This document shows, piece after piece, positions 39,510 to 48,736 of a stretch of DNA of 64,000 nucleotides (position 1 is its first letter; each line of letters begins with the position of its first letter). The DNA is from Leifsonia sp. C5G2. GTDB lineage: Bacteria > Actinomycetota > Actinomycetes > Actinomycetales > Microbacteriaceae. The stretch is taken from the NCBI RefSeq assembly GCF_013359685.1, contig NZ_JABFMV010000004.1, positions 186,001 to 250,000 on the forward strand. The letters run 5' to 3'. The translations under genes were made by a program, and so were the position numbers. The notes under the pieces were generated by a model that was not told the origin of the DNA, did not search any database, and worked only from the letters and a program-made list of their open reading frames with translations.

Positions 39510-42163
39510 TCGAGGCCCGGTCCGCGGCACCGGCCGCCGAGGTCGGCCGTGTCCGCGACGCGGCCGCCCGGGAGGTCGCGGAGGTGCTCGCTTCCCTCGG
39601 CTCGTCGGCCGCGGGGCTCTCGGACGAGGAGGCGGCGAAGCGGCTGGCGCAGGTCGGCCCGAACGCCGTCCGCGGCCACCGGGCGCGCCCGGGGCTCGTG
39701 CTGCTGCGGCAGGTGCGGAGCCCCATCCTGATCCTGCTGTTCGCCACGGCGGTCGTGTCGTCGTTCGTCGGCGAGGGCGTGGAGGCGACGATCATCGCGG
39801 TGATCCTGCTGGTGAGCGTCGGGCTCGGCTTCGTGAACGAGTTCCGGGCCGAGCGGGCCGCCGACGCGCTGCACGACCGGCTGCGGCACACGGCGGTCGT
39901 CGTCCGCGGCGGCGAGCGACGACAGGTGGATGTGACCGAGCTGGTGCCGGGCGACATCGTCGCGCTCTCGGTGGGCACGGTCGTCCCGGCCGACCTGCGG
40001 CTCGTCCAGGTCTCCGGGCTGGCGTGCGACGAGAGCATCGTGACCGGCGAGGCCGCCGCCGTGACCAAGTCCACGGCCGCGGTGCCCGCAGCGGGCATCG
40101 GCGACCTGACCTGCTGCGCGCTGATGGGGACCGTGGTGCATGCCGGCGGCGGCCTCGGGGTGGTCGTCGCGACCGCGGGCGACACGGAGTTCGGCCGCAT
40201 CGCCGTCGGGCTGGCCGAGACCGAGCCGCAGACGGAGTTCCAGCGCGGCCTCGCCCGGTTCTCCGTGTTCCTGCTGGTGGTCGCGCTCATCCTGACCTCG
40301 GTCATCTTCGCCGCGGCGATCCTGCTCGGGCGGCCGCTGATCGAGTCGTTGCTGTTCTCCCTCGCCATCGCCGTCGGGATCACGCCGCAGCTGCTCCCGG
40401 CGGTCGTGAGCACGAGCCTGGCCGCCGGGTCGCGCGCCCTCGCCCGCCGCCGCGTCCTGGTGAAGCGGATGGTGTGCATCGAGGACCTCGGCGACCTCGA
40501 CCTCCTGGTCACGGACAAGACGGGGACGCTGACCACGGGCCGGATCGCGTTCGACCGCGCCGTGCCGGCGGGCGCCGAGCCTGCAGACGATGTGCTCCTC
40601 TTCGGCCTGCTCGCGACGGACACCGACCCGGCCGCACCCGGACAGGTCGGGCTGAACCCGCTGGACGAGGCGCTCTGGCAGGCGCCGGGGGCGTCGACCG
40701 CCCCGCTCGCCGCCTACCGCCGTCTCGCCGTGGAACCGTTCGATCACGAGCGCCGCCGCTGCACCGCCCTCGCGCAGGCCGCGGGCTCCGACCCCATCGT
40801 CGTCGTGAAGGGTGCGCCCGAGTCGGTCCTCCCACTCTGCGACGGGACGTCCGACGACGCCTCCGCGACTCTGGCGCACCTCTACGACGAGGGCGCGCGC
40901 GTGGTGGCCGTCGCCTCCCGCCCGGCGCCGGGCACCTTCTCCCTCGGCCCGGACGCGGAGCGGGGGCTGGTGCTGCGCGGGTTCCTCGCCTTCACGGATG
41001 CCGTCAAGCCGGGTGCACGCGAGTCGCTCGACCGTCTGGCCGGGCTCGGGGTGGACGTGAAGATCGCCACCGGCGACGGCGCGGTCGTCGCCGAGCGGCT
41101 CTGGGCGCAGCTCGGCCGGCAGAACGGCGGCACGCTTCTCGGCGACGCGGTCGACGCGCTCGGGGACCTCGAGCTGGCGGAGGCGGCGCGCGCCGCATCG
41201 ATCTTCGCCCGCGTCTCGCCGGAGCAGAAGGCCCGCATCATCCGGGTGCTGCGCAGGAAGGGCCGCGCGGTCGGCTTCCTCGGCGACGGCGTCAACGACG
41301 CGCTCGCCCTGCACGGCGCCGACATCGGGATCTCGGTCGACTCCGCCGTCGACGTCGCGAAGGACGCCGCCGACGTGCTGCTGCTGGAGAAGGACCTCGG
41401 CGTGCTCGCCGACGGGGTGACCGAGGGGCGGCGCATCTTCGCCAACACGATCAAGTACGTGCTGATGGGCACCTCCAGCAACTTCGGCAACATGTTCAGC
41501 GCCTCGGTCGCCTCCATCGTGCTGCCGTTCCTGCCGATGCTGCCCGGGCAGATCCTGCTGAACAATCTGCTGTACGACTCCAGCCAGCTGGCGATCCCGA
41601 CCGACCACGTCGATGCGGAGCAGCTGCGCGCGCCCGCGCACTGGGACATCGGCGCGATCCGCCGCTTCATGCTGCTGTTCGGCCCGATCAGCTCGGTGTT
41701 CGACTTCGCGACCTTCGGGCTGATGCTCTTCGCCCTGCAGGGGGCGCCGCCCGAGTTCCGCTCGGGCTGGTTCATCGAGTCGATCGCGACCCAGACGCTG
41801 ATCGTGTTCGCGGTCCGGACGAGGCGGGTGCCATTCCTGCGCAGCCGCGCCTCCCTGCCGCTGACGGTCGCGGTGCTCGCCGTCGTCGCCATCGGCACCT
41901 GGCTGCCGTACTCGCCGCTGTCCGGCGTGCTCGGGTTCACGCCGCTCCCCGCGCCGTTCCTGCTGGCGCTGGTCGGCATGGTGCTGGCGTACCTGCTCCT
42001 CGTCGAGGCGGCGAAGGTCTGGTACTACGCCCGGCTGGTGCGTCCGCCGTCGGCGCCGGTGCGGCGGCGCGCGTACGGCCACCGGGTCGCGCGCCGCGCC
42101 TCCCGGTTCACGGCGCGGTCGCCGAGATCCGCCCGGACCCGGCCTGCTCCGCTGCCCCGGTGA
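39506..42163 (+). CDS. mgtA: magnesium-transporting P-type ATPase (MgtA/P3B type)
   Basis: The 885-aa protein has P-type ATPase landmarks: VTGEAAAVTKS (actuator), SLAIAVGITPQLLPAVV (TM4 of the MgtA class), DKTGTLTTGRI (phospho-Asp), KGAPESVLPLC (nucleotide site) and GDGVNDALALHGADIG. The N-P-x-D-LL hinge appears as NNLLYDSSQLAIPTD. About ten membrane helices are expected. GTG 39506 is chosen because it overlaps the USP stop; the frame open further upstream is a shadow of the USP gene. A homologous P-type ATPase (CtpF) belongs to the mycobacterial DosR regulon, so the setting is consistent. Confidence 0.9.
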   Translation: MIEARSAAPAAEVGRVRDAAAREVAEVLASLGSSAAGLSDEEAAKRLAQVGPNAVRGHRARPGLVLLRQVRSPILILLFATAVVSSFVGEGVEATIIAVILLVSVGLGFVNEFRAERAADALHDRLRHTAVVVRGGERRQVDVTELVPGDIVALSVGTVVPADLRLVQVSGLACDESIVTGEAAAVTKSTAAVPAAGIGDLTCCALMGTVVHAGGGLGVVVATAGDTEFGRIAVGLAETEPQTEFQRGLARFSVFLLVVALILTSVIFAAAILLGRPLIESLLFSLAIAVGITPQLLPAVVSTSLAAGSRALARRRVLVKRMVCIEDLGDLDLLVTDKTGTLTTGRIAFDRAVPAGAEPADDVLLFGLLATDTDPAAPGQVGLNPLDEALWQAPGASTAPLAAYRRLAVEPFDHERRRCTALAQAAGSDPIVVVKGAPESVLPLCDGTSDDASATLAHLYDEGARVVAVASRPAPGTFSLGPDAERGLVLRGFLAFTDAVKPGARESLDRLAGLGVDVKIATGDGAVVAERLWAQLGRQNGGTLLGDAVDALGDLELAEAARAASIFARVSPEQKARIIRVLRRKGRAVGFLGDGVNDALALHGADIGISVDSAVDVAKDAADVLLLEKDLGVLADGVTEGRRIFANTIKYVLMGTSSNFGNMFSASVASIVLPFLPMLPGQILLNNLLYDSSQLAIPTDHVDAEQLRAPAHWDIGAIRRFMLLFGPISSVFDFATFGLMLFALQGAPPEFRSGWFIESIATQTLIVFAVRTRRVPFLRSRASLPLTVAVLAVVAIGTWLPYSPLSGVLGFTPLPAPFLLALVGMVLAYLLLVEAAKVWYYARLVRPPSAPVRRRAYGHRVARRASRFTARSPRSARTRPAPLPR

Positions 42164-43518
42164 CGGTCACCGTCTCGCCGAACTCCGGCACGCGGGCGCT
42201 CCAGCCGAGCGAGCGGCGGATGCGCAGCCGCAGCTGATCGGCCGCCTCGGGCTCGCCGTGGGTCAGGTAGACCGAGCGCGGCGTGGTGGGCGCGGTCCCC
42301 ATCCAGTCGACCAGCTGAGCCGCGTCGGCGTGCGCCGAGAGCATCTCGAGGGTGTGCACCTGCGCCCGGATCGGGACGTCCTTGCCGTGGATGCGCAGCA
42401 CCCGCTCCCCGCGCTGGAGCGCCGCTCCCCGCGTGCCGCCGGCCTGGAAGCCGGTCAGCACGATCGCGTTGCGCGGGTCGCCGCCGTACGCGTCGATGTG
42501 GTGCAGGATGCGGCCGCCCTCGAGCATGCCGCTCGCGGAGATGATGACGGCCGGGCCGCCGCGCAGGTTGAGCAGCTTCGACTCGTCCACCGACCGCACC
42601 AGCGTCGCCAGCCGGTACATCGCGGCGAACTCCACGGCCGAGAGCCGGTGCTCCTCCGGGTGCCGCGCGTAGATCTCGGACGCGTCGACGGCCATCGGGC
42701 TGTTCAGGAAGATCGGGACGTCGGGGATGCGGTCGCGCGCCCGCAGCCTGCTCAGGTGGAGCAGCAGCGTCTCCGCACGCCCGACGGCGAAGGCGGGCAG
42801 CAGCACGACGCCGCCGTGCCGGCAGACATCGGTGACGATGCCGCCGAGCGCCTCCGCGGCATCCACCTGCGGGTGCCGCCGGTCGCCGTAGGTGGACTCG
42901 GAGACCAGCACGTCGGTCTCCTCCAGCGCCACGGGCGGCCGCATGAGCGGGTCGTCGACCCGGCCGAGGTCGCCGGTGAAGTGGATGCGGCCGTCGCCGG
43001 TGCGGACCAGCACCTGCGCGGCGCCGAGGATGTGGCCTGCCGGCACGAACCGCACGGTCGCATCCCCCAGGCTCAGGTCATGGCCGAAGGGGGTGGGGGG
43101 CGAATCGCTCCAGCGCGGCCAGCGCGTCCTGCTCGGTGTAGAGCGGGAGCGGCGGCGAGTGCCGCGAGGTGTGGTGGCGGTCGCGGAACTCCGCCTGCTC
43201 CTCCAGCAGCCTGCCGCTGTCCGGGAGCACGAGCCCGCTCAGCTCCGCGGTCGCGGTCGTCGCGTGGACGCGCCCACGGAAGCCGTCGCGGACGAGCGCC
43301 GGAAGGTACCCGGTGTGGTCGAGGTGCGCATGGCTGACGACGACAGCGTCGAGGGAGGCGGGGTCGACCGGGAACGGCCGCCAGTTGCGCTCGCGGAGCT
43401 GCTTGTACCCCTGGAACAGGCCGCAGTCGACGAGGATGCGCGTGGTGTCCGTCTCCACCAGATAGCGCGACCCGGTCACGGTGTCGGTCGCGCCGAGGAA
43501 CCGGAGGGTCGTGCTCAC
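42108..43518 (-). pseudogene. MBL-fold/beta-CASP RNA hydrolase, interrupted by a frameshift
   Basis: Two frames together make one protein of about 469 aa. The first (GTG 43518 to TGA 43078-43080) holds the metallo-beta-lactamase start TLRFLGATDTVTGSRYLVE and the metal motif VVVSHAHLDHTGYLP. The second (to 42108) continues DLSLGDATVRFVPAGHILGA and holds VSESTYGDRRH, IISASGMLEGGRI and LTGFQAGGTRG of the beta-CASP/RMMBL part. The break falls at G-runs 43089-43093 and 43095-43100; one base fewer restores the frame. Either a real mutation or a homopolymer error. Intact relatives are CPSF-like RNases. The 3' end overlaps the convergent mgtA by 56 bases. Confidence 0.85.
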
Positions 43519-43940
43519 GAGGCGGCCACCGCGCGGCGGCGGAAGAGGCCGAGCCCCAGCAGCACCAGGCCGAGCTCGGCGAGGCCGGCGACGAAGTAGA
43601 TGGCCTGGAGCGGGCTGAACGGGATGAACATCATCTGCACGAAGATCCAGATCAGCAGGCCGAACCCGGCGACCGCGGCAGCGAACGGGCCGGCCGGCGA
43701 CCCGCGCCCGGTGAGCACCGATGCCAGGATGTGCGTGCCGCCGACAATGACGGCCAGCACCAGCCCGGGAACGATGTAGGAGGTGAACGGGCTCCCGCCG
43801 AGGTAGGAGCGGTCCGGTGCGACGCCGCCGCCGTTCGTCGAGGTGAGCGCGGCGACGAGGAGGGCGAGGCCGCCCGCGACGGCGGTCAGGCCGACGGCTC
43901 CGGTCAGGACGGTGAGCGTGATGCGTATCCAGCGTGTCAT
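43515..43940 (-). CDS. four-helix membrane protein, hypothetical
   Basis: The ATG at 43940 gives 141 aa with about four hydrophobic helices: ITLTVLTGAVGLTAVAGGLALLVAA, YIVPGLVLAVIVGGTHILASV, FAAAVAGFGLLIWIFVQMMFI and IYFVAGLAELGLVLLGLGLF (each given only in outline). No family is recognised with confidence. It overlaps the RNase gene start (GTGA) and is preceded by DosR-like boxes. Confidence 0.6.
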   Translation of the reverse strand: MTRWIRITLTVLTGAVGLTAVAGGLALLVAALTSTNGGGVAPDRSYLGGSPFTSYIVPGLVLAVIVGGTHILASVLTGRGSPAGPFAAAVAGFGLLIWIFVQMMFIPFSPLQAIYFVAGLAELGLVLLGLGLFRRRAVAAS

Positions 43941-43994
43941 GGCGTTCTCCGAACTCTCGCGCCCAGGATGCCTGGCCGGGAGCGCCGGACCGCA

Positions 43995-44045
43995 GGGCCG
44001 AAAGGCCCGCGGCGCATGGCGCTTCCGCGGCGGGACCTTCGGCCC
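43995..44045. promoter_or_regulatory. two DosR/DevR-like boxes in a divergent promoter
   Basis: GGGCCGAAAGGCCC (43995-44008) and GGGACCTTCGGCCC (44032-44045) lie between the minus-strand membrane-protein gene and the plus-strand alcohol dehydrogenase gene. Arrangement and spacing parallel the pair at 38496-38548. Confidence 0.65.
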
Positions 44046-44099
44046 CACCGCACGGCCCGCGCCGCCCGGAGACTGGCGTCATACCGAAAGGAGCCGCCC

Positions 44100-45167
44100 A
44101 TGCGCGCAGCCGTCGTGAGCCAGTACCGTCAGCCGCTCACCCTCGAGAACCGACCCATCCCCTCGCCGGGTCCCGGCCAGGTCCTGGTGCGCCTGGAGGC
44201 GTGCGGACTGTGCCACACCGACATCCACGCGATCGACGGCGACTGGCCGGTCAAGCCCGGCCTCCCGTTCGTCCCGGGGCACGAGGGCGTCGGCATCGTC
44301 GAGCGCCTCGGCGACGGCGTCACCACCCGCAAGGTCGGCCAGCGCGTCGCCCTCCCCTGGCTCGGCTATGCCTGCGGCGAGTGCCGCTACTGCATCGACG
44401 GCCGCGAGAACCTTTGCGAGCGCCAGCACAACACGGGCTACTCCGTCGACGGCGGCTACGCCGAGTACACGCTCGCGGACGCGCGCTTCGCCTCGCCCGT
44501 CCCCGACGGAGTGAGCCCATTGGACGCCGCCCCGCTCACCTGCGCGGGCGTCACCACGTACGCAGCGGTCAAGAACGCGCACGTCGTGCCGGGCGAACGC
44601 GTCGCCGTCTTCGGCATCGGCGGCCTCGGCCACCTGGCCGTGCAGTACGCCCGTCTGGTCGGCGCGCAGGTCGTCGCCGTCGACATCACGGAGGAGAAGC
44701 TAGAGCTCGCCGTAGAGCTCGGCGCCGACCACGCCGTCAACGCGGCCGAGGTCGACCCGGTGGAGGCCATCCACCACCTCGGCGGGGCGGATGTCGCGAT
44801 CGTGCTCGCGGTCGCACCCGCAGTCTTCGACCAGGCGTTCCGCTCGCTGAACCGTGGCGGACGGCTCGTGCTCGTCTCCCTGCCCGCGGAGGGCACGCTG
44901 ACCATCCCCGTCTTCGACACGGTGCTGAAGGGCATCTCCGTCATCGGCTCCATCGTCGGCACCCGGCAGGACCTCGCGGAGGTGTTCGCGCTGCACGCCG
45001 CCGGACGCACGAGGGTGGTCGCCGAGCCGCGCGACCTCTCCGACGTCAACGACGCCGTCGGCGAGGTCCTCGCAGGCGAAGTGCCCGCCCGGCTGGTGTT
45101 CACCTACGACGCCGGGCTGCCTGTCGAGTCGGAGTCGGAGACCGCGGCCGGGTCGTCCGCCGGATGA
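44100..45167 (+). CDS. adhP: zinc-dependent alcohol dehydrogenase (AdhP type)
   Basis: This 355-aa MDR enzyme has the zinc ligands CGLCHTDIH and GHEGVGIVE, structural zinc Cys in CGECRYCIDGRENLC, and Rossmann motif GIGGLGHLAVQYAR. The pattern is that of AdhP/ADH1-class ethanol dehydrogenases. ATG 44100 follows AAAGGAGCC. DosR-like boxes upstream suggest fermentative use. The stop overlaps the P1B-type ATPase start as ATGA. Confidence 0.88.
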   Translation: MRAAVVSQYRQPLTLENRPIPSPGPGQVLVRLEACGLCHTDIHAIDGDWPVKPGLPFVPGHEGVGIVERLGDGVTTRKVGQRVALPWLGYACGECRYCIDGRENLCERQHNTGYSVDGGYAEYTLADARFASPVPDGVSPLDAAPLTCAGVTTYAAVKNAHVVPGERVAVFGIGGLGHLAVQYARLVGAQVVAVDITEEKLELAVELGADHAVNAAEVDPVEAIHHLGGADVAIVLAVAPAVFDQAFRSLNRGGRLVLVSLPAEGTLTIPVFDTVLKGISVIGSIVGTRQDLAEVFALHAAGRTRVVAEPRDLSDVNDAVGEVLAGEVPARLVFTYDAGLPVESESETAAGSSAG

Positions 45168-47083
45168 CGACCGCGCCGCCGCCGACAGGCCGGTCGCCCG
45201 CGGCCGGTCTGCTCGCCCGGTACTGGCTGGTGGCGCTGACGATCGTCGTCGGGGTCGTCTCGGCCGTGCTCGCCCTGGCCGGCGCGGCGACCGTCGCCGC
45301 ATGGCTCGCGGGAGGCTTCGCCCTGCTGGTGGCGGCCGGCTACACGGTCCGCATGATCCGCACCCTTCGCGGCGGCGGCCTCGGGGTCGACCTGCTCGCG
45401 GTCGTGGCGATCGTGGCGACCGTCGTGGTCGGCGAGCTCGCCGCCGCGATCATCGTCGTGCTCATGCTGGCCGGAGGGGAGGCCCTCGAGGACTACGCCA
45501 ACCGGCGGGCGCGGCGGGAGCTGGACGCGCTGCTCCGGCGCGACCCGCGCACCGCGCACCGCTACGTCTTCGACGGTTCGACGGCGGTCGAGGACGTGCC
45601 CATCGACGAGGTGCACGTCGGCGACATCCTGCTCGTCCGGCCGGCCGAGGTCGTCCCGGTCGATGCGGTCCTCCTCGCCGAGCACGCGGCGTTCGACGTG
45701 TCCTCGATCACCGGCGAGAGCCTGCCTGCGGAGAAGCAGGAGGGCGACGAGGTCCTGAGCGGGAGCGTGAACGGCACGGCTGCCGTGCGGATCCGCGCGA
45801 CGCAGGTCGCCGCCGACAGCCAGTACCAGCAGATCGTCGCCCTGGTGGCGCAGGCATCGAAGACGAAGGCGCGCGTCGTCCGGATCGCCGACCGCTTCGC
45901 CGTGCCGTTCACGGTCTTCTCGCTGCTGCTGGGCGGACTCGCCTGGTTCGTGAGCGGCGACCCGGTGCGATTCGCCGAGGTGCTCGTGCTCGCGTCGCCG
46001 TGCCCGCTGATCATCGCCGCCCCCGTCGCCTTCATCGGCGGGATGAGCCGGTCGGCGAAGTCCGGGATCATCGTCCGCAACGGCGGCGTCTTCGAGCGAC
46101 TGGCGCGGGCACGGACCGTGGTCTTCGACAAGACCGGCACGCTGACCGGTGGCCGGCCCATCCTGATGGAGGTGCGGGCCGCGGGCGGTTTCGAGGCCGA
46201 CGAGCTGCTCGCCCTCGCAGCCAGCGCGGAGCAGTACTCGTCGCACGTCCTCGCAGCCTCGGTCATGCGCGCCGCGGCCGAGCGCTCGCTGCCGCTGCTT
46301 CCGGCGGTCTCGGCCGACGAGCGCGCGACCGACGGCGTCCTCGCCCGCATCGGCGAGCGGACCGTGGCCGTCGGCAAGCTGTCCTTCGTCCGCTCGCTCG
46401 CGCCGGACGCTCGGCGGGAGCCCATCGCTCCCGGGGAGCTTGCGGTCTACGTCGCCGTCGACGGCGTCTACGCCGGCGCGCTGATCGAGCGCGACCCGCC
46501 CCGGGAGAACGCCCGCGACATGCTGCACGGGCTCGCCGCTCTGGGCATCCCGCACGTCGAGCTCCTTACCGGTGACGCCCAGGAGACCGCCGCCGGAGTG
46601 GCCGCGGAGCTCGGCATCGACGACTACCTTGCCGAGTGCCTCCCGGCGGACAAGGTGGCCCGGGTCGCCTCGATCGCCGAGCGCCCGGTGGCCATGGTGG
46701 GCGACGGCGTCAACGACGCGCCGGTGCTGGCCAGCGCGGACGTCGGGATCGCCATGGGCGCGAAGGGCGCCACCGCCGCCAGCGAGTCGGCCGACGTGGT
46801 GATCCTGGTGGACGACATCGGCAAGGTGGTCGAGGCCGTCGCGATCTCGCGCCGCACGGTGACCATCGCGCTGCAGAGCATCTGGCTCGGCATCGCCGCC
46901 TCGGTGGTGCTGATGTGCATCGCCGCCTTCGGCGTCATCCCGGCCGTCGTCGGCGCGCTGCTGCAGGAGGTCGTCGACCTGGCGACCATCCTCGCCGCGC
47001 TGCGCGCCGCCCGCCCGGCGCCGGGCGACCGAGGTCCCTCCGGCCGTCGCAGTGCTCTCGACCATCAGCTGGAGCAGCGATAG
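45164..47083 (+). CDS. P1B-type heavy-metal ATPase with SPC motif and no N-terminal metal-binding domain
   Basis: The 639-aa pump has the actuator SITGESLPAEK, the transmembrane metal motif SPCPLIIAAPVA, phosphorylation site VVFDKTGTLTGG and GDGVNDAPVLASADVGIA. SPC rather than CPC is the P1B-4 (CoaT/CtpD) signature. Two differences from that group: the HP dipeptide is HV (EQYSSHVLAAS), and the last helices read LLQEVVDLATILAALRA with no HEGGT motif. The metal is therefore uncertain; Co, Fe, Zn or heme-related export are candidates. Translation is coupled to adhP. Confidence 0.85.
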   Translation: MTTAPPPTGRSPAAGLLARYWLVALTIVVGVVSAVLALAGAATVAAWLAGGFALLVAAGYTVRMIRTLRGGGLGVDLLAVVAIVATVVVGELAAAIIVVLMLAGGEALEDYANRRARRELDALLRRDPRTAHRYVFDGSTAVEDVPIDEVHVGDILLVRPAEVVPVDAVLLAEHAAFDVSSITGESLPAEKQEGDEVLSGSVNGTAAVRIRATQVAADSQYQQIVALVAQASKTKARVVRIADRFAVPFTVFSLLLGGLAWFVSGDPVRFAEVLVLASPCPLIIAAPVAFIGGMSRSAKSGIIVRNGGVFERLARARTVVFDKTGTLTGGRPILMEVRAAGGFEADELLALAASAEQYSSHVLAASVMRAAAERSLPLLPAVSADERATDGVLARIGERTVAVGKLSFVRSLAPDARREPIAPGELAVYVAVDGVYAGALIERDPPRENARDMLHGLAALGIPHVELLTGDAQETAAGVAAELGIDDYLAECLPADKVARVASIAERPVAMVGDGVNDAPVLASADVGIAMGAKGATAASESADVVILVDDIGKVVEAVAISRRTVTIALQSIWLGIAASVVLMCIAAFGVIPAVVGALLQEVVDLATILAALRAARPAPGDRGPSGRRSALDHQLEQR

Positions 47084-47123
47084 AGGTTGCCCGGGAGAGG
47101 CAGCGTCGCGGATACGCCTCAGG

Positions 47124-47351
47124 TCAGACGATGCCGCCCACCATGGCATCCCGACGGAGTTGGGCATGAGTGGCGTGGAACTTGCCGTCCGGCGTCCACC
47201 ACGCCTCGTGCCCGGCCGCGTCCGGCTCGTCCTCGACGACCGCGGGCCAGTGCTCACGGATGTTCTTGATGTAGTAGCGCAGCTCGCCGCCGACCGTGCG
47301 CTTCTCGACCTTGTCGGAGGCTTCCAGCTGCTCCTGGGTGGGATCGTCCAT
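47124..47351 (-). CDS. small hypothetical protein
   Basis: This 75-aa protein has a basic-aromatic core (KRTVGGELRYYIKNIREHWPAV) and a Trp-rich segment (AWWTPDGKFHA). No membrane helix is present. A DosR-like box 40 bases upstream (47391-47404) suggests it belongs to the dormancy regulon, but the function is unknown. Confidence 0.55.
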   Translation of the reverse strand: MDDPTQEQLEASDKVEKRTVGGELRYYIKNIREHWPAVVEDEPDAAGHEAWWTPDGKFHATHAQLRRDAMVGGIV

Positions 47352-47390
47352 GCCGGAAGCCTAGGCCCGCGCCCGCCCGCCCGACGCGGA

Positions 47391-47404
47391 GTGACCAAAG
47401 TCCC
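47391..47404. promoter_or_regulatory. DosR/DevR-like box
   Basis: GTGACCAAAGTCCC matches the palindrome GGGACCAAAGTCCC with one change and stands 40 bases ahead of the 75-aa gene. It is the last box seen in the island. Confidence 0.5.
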
Positions 47405-47569
47405 TACTCCCGGCGTGGCGCATCGGCGATCGTGGATATGCGAGAGACCTGACCGAGCGCAGCTGCAGACGCTGCCGACCCGGCCCGGTCAGGAGCCGTC
47501 CTCACAGCGACGGCAGCCCGCGCCGATCGGGGGCGACGGCGCGGGCCTTTCTCTGGCCCGCGACCCGAC

Positions 47570-47787
47570 CGGGGTCGTCGATACGGTGCCCTGATCGACA
47601 CCCATCCGCTTGGCGACCTCGACCTGCGTGAGCTCCCCGGCGTCGCGGATCATCGCCAAGCTCATCGCGTAGACGCGGTCCCCTCGGCGGAGCGCTCCTT
47701 CTCCTCCGCGATCGCCTCGGCCATACCCGGCAGCTGCTGCAGTCTCTTCAGCCGATCGTTCCCGCGTTCGAACGTCTTCTCACTCAT
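47570..47787 (-). pseudogene. broken XRE/HigA-like antitoxin gene
   Basis: From ATG 47787 the frame reads MSEKTFERGNDRLKRLQQLP...EEKERSAEG, then stops early. One base further, the other frame continues DRVYAMSLAMIRDAGELTQ and VEVAKRMGVDQGTVST, an obvious Cro/C1 HTH. A single missing G in the run near 47690 explains the break. The usual end of the HTH domain after the recognition helix is also lost, so the gene is frameshifted and truncated. No toxin gene is present beside it. The 47352-47569 stretch holds nothing else I can support. Confidence 0.7.
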
Positions 47788-47853
47788 CAGTCCTCAGCCG
47801 CCTCGCGTGATCGTCGCAGTATCCGCGACGGGCGCGGCCTCCAACTGGGAAGC

Positions 47854-48150
47854 CTACGGGGTGCGTGCCGATGCGAACGCGGTCGCGGCGCCGACCAGGA
47901 GCACGACGGCGCCGACGGCGGCGAGGGCGAGGCCCATCCACAGCCCCACATAGTCGGGCACCATGCCGCGCTGGGTGTACTGGGTATAGACGTGCACCGG
48001 GAGGGTCGGCATCGCGGTGGAGCTCATCACCGAGCGCTCGGCCGCGGCCTTTGCGGCGAGTCCCCACGTGACGCCGAGCACCGCGACGAAGGCGCCTGCC
48101 GCGATCAGCCAGCCGCTGAACCGGAACCGGCGGGGGTGCGGTGTCGTCAT
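47854..48150 (-). CDS. small two-helix membrane protein
   Basis: The 98-aa protein begins MTTPHPRRFRFSGWL and has two hydrophobic helices (IAAGAFVAVLGVTWGLAAKA; GLWMGLALAAVGAVVLLVGA) separated by about 30 external residues. No family is recognised. It is preceded by a short promoter region shared with the divergent acetyltransferase gene. Confidence 0.55.
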   Translation of the reverse strand: MTTPHPRRFRFSGWLIAAGAFVAVLGVTWGLAAKAAAERSVMSSTAMPTLPVHVYTQYTQRGMVPDYVGLWMGLALAAVGAVVLLVGAATAFASARTP

Positions 48151-48288
48151 GGGGCCAGTCTGTCGTGCGCGGCGGCGGAACGCCAGCATCCACCATCGGT
48201 TCGCCGTCGGCCCTTGCCGCCGGGACGCCGTGCTCCTAGGCTCTGGCCACTTCCACCCGGGATTGCGGCACACGAAGGAGACCGGCAG

Positions 48289-48729
48289 ATGGCCACGAAC
48301 GACTTCGAATACCCCGACGAGGCCGGGTACCCCGACGGCGTCGGCACCCTGACCGAGGACCAGGTCGTCCTGATCGACGAGGTGCGAGCGGAGGAGCACT
48401 CCCCCACGATCACGTTCTTCGTCACCGACAACAAGCCGGAATCGACCTACGAGGCGATCTCCGGCGACACGGTGGTGGGCGGCCTGAGCTACACGGTCCC
48501 CTCAGAGAAACGGCTCGTGCTCGTGGCCGCCGCCGTGTTCCCGGAGTACCGCGGACAGGGCGTCGCGACCGAGCTCATCCGGCGCGTCCTCGACGACGTC
48601 CGGTCGCGCGGGCTGACGGTCACCGTGCTGTGCCCGATCGTCCGAGCCTTCCTCGACCGCAACCCGGAGTACGCGGACCTGGTCGACCCGGAGCTGCCCG
48701 GGCTGCGCGCGTCCGGCCAGGGCGGGTGA
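48289..48729 (+). CDS. GNAT-family N-acetyltransferase
   Basis: The 146-aa protein ends with a single GNAT core: VLVAAAVFPEYRGQGVATELIRRVL contains the acetyl-CoA loop R-G-Q-G-V-A, followed by VTVLCPIVRAFLDRNPEYADL. The compact size and this tail fit the YidJ/N-acetyltransferase C-terminal subgroup. ATG 48289 follows GAAGGAGACCGGC. The acceptor is unknown. Confidence 0.8.
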   Translation: MATNDFEYPDEAGYPDGVGTLTEDQVVLIDEVRAEEHSPTITFFVTDNKPESTYEAISGDTVVGGLSYTVPSEKRLVLVAAAVFPEYRGQGVATELIRRVLDDVRSRGLTVTVLCPIVRAFLDRNPEYADLVDPELPGLRASGQGG

Positions 48730-48736
48730 CGAGCGG

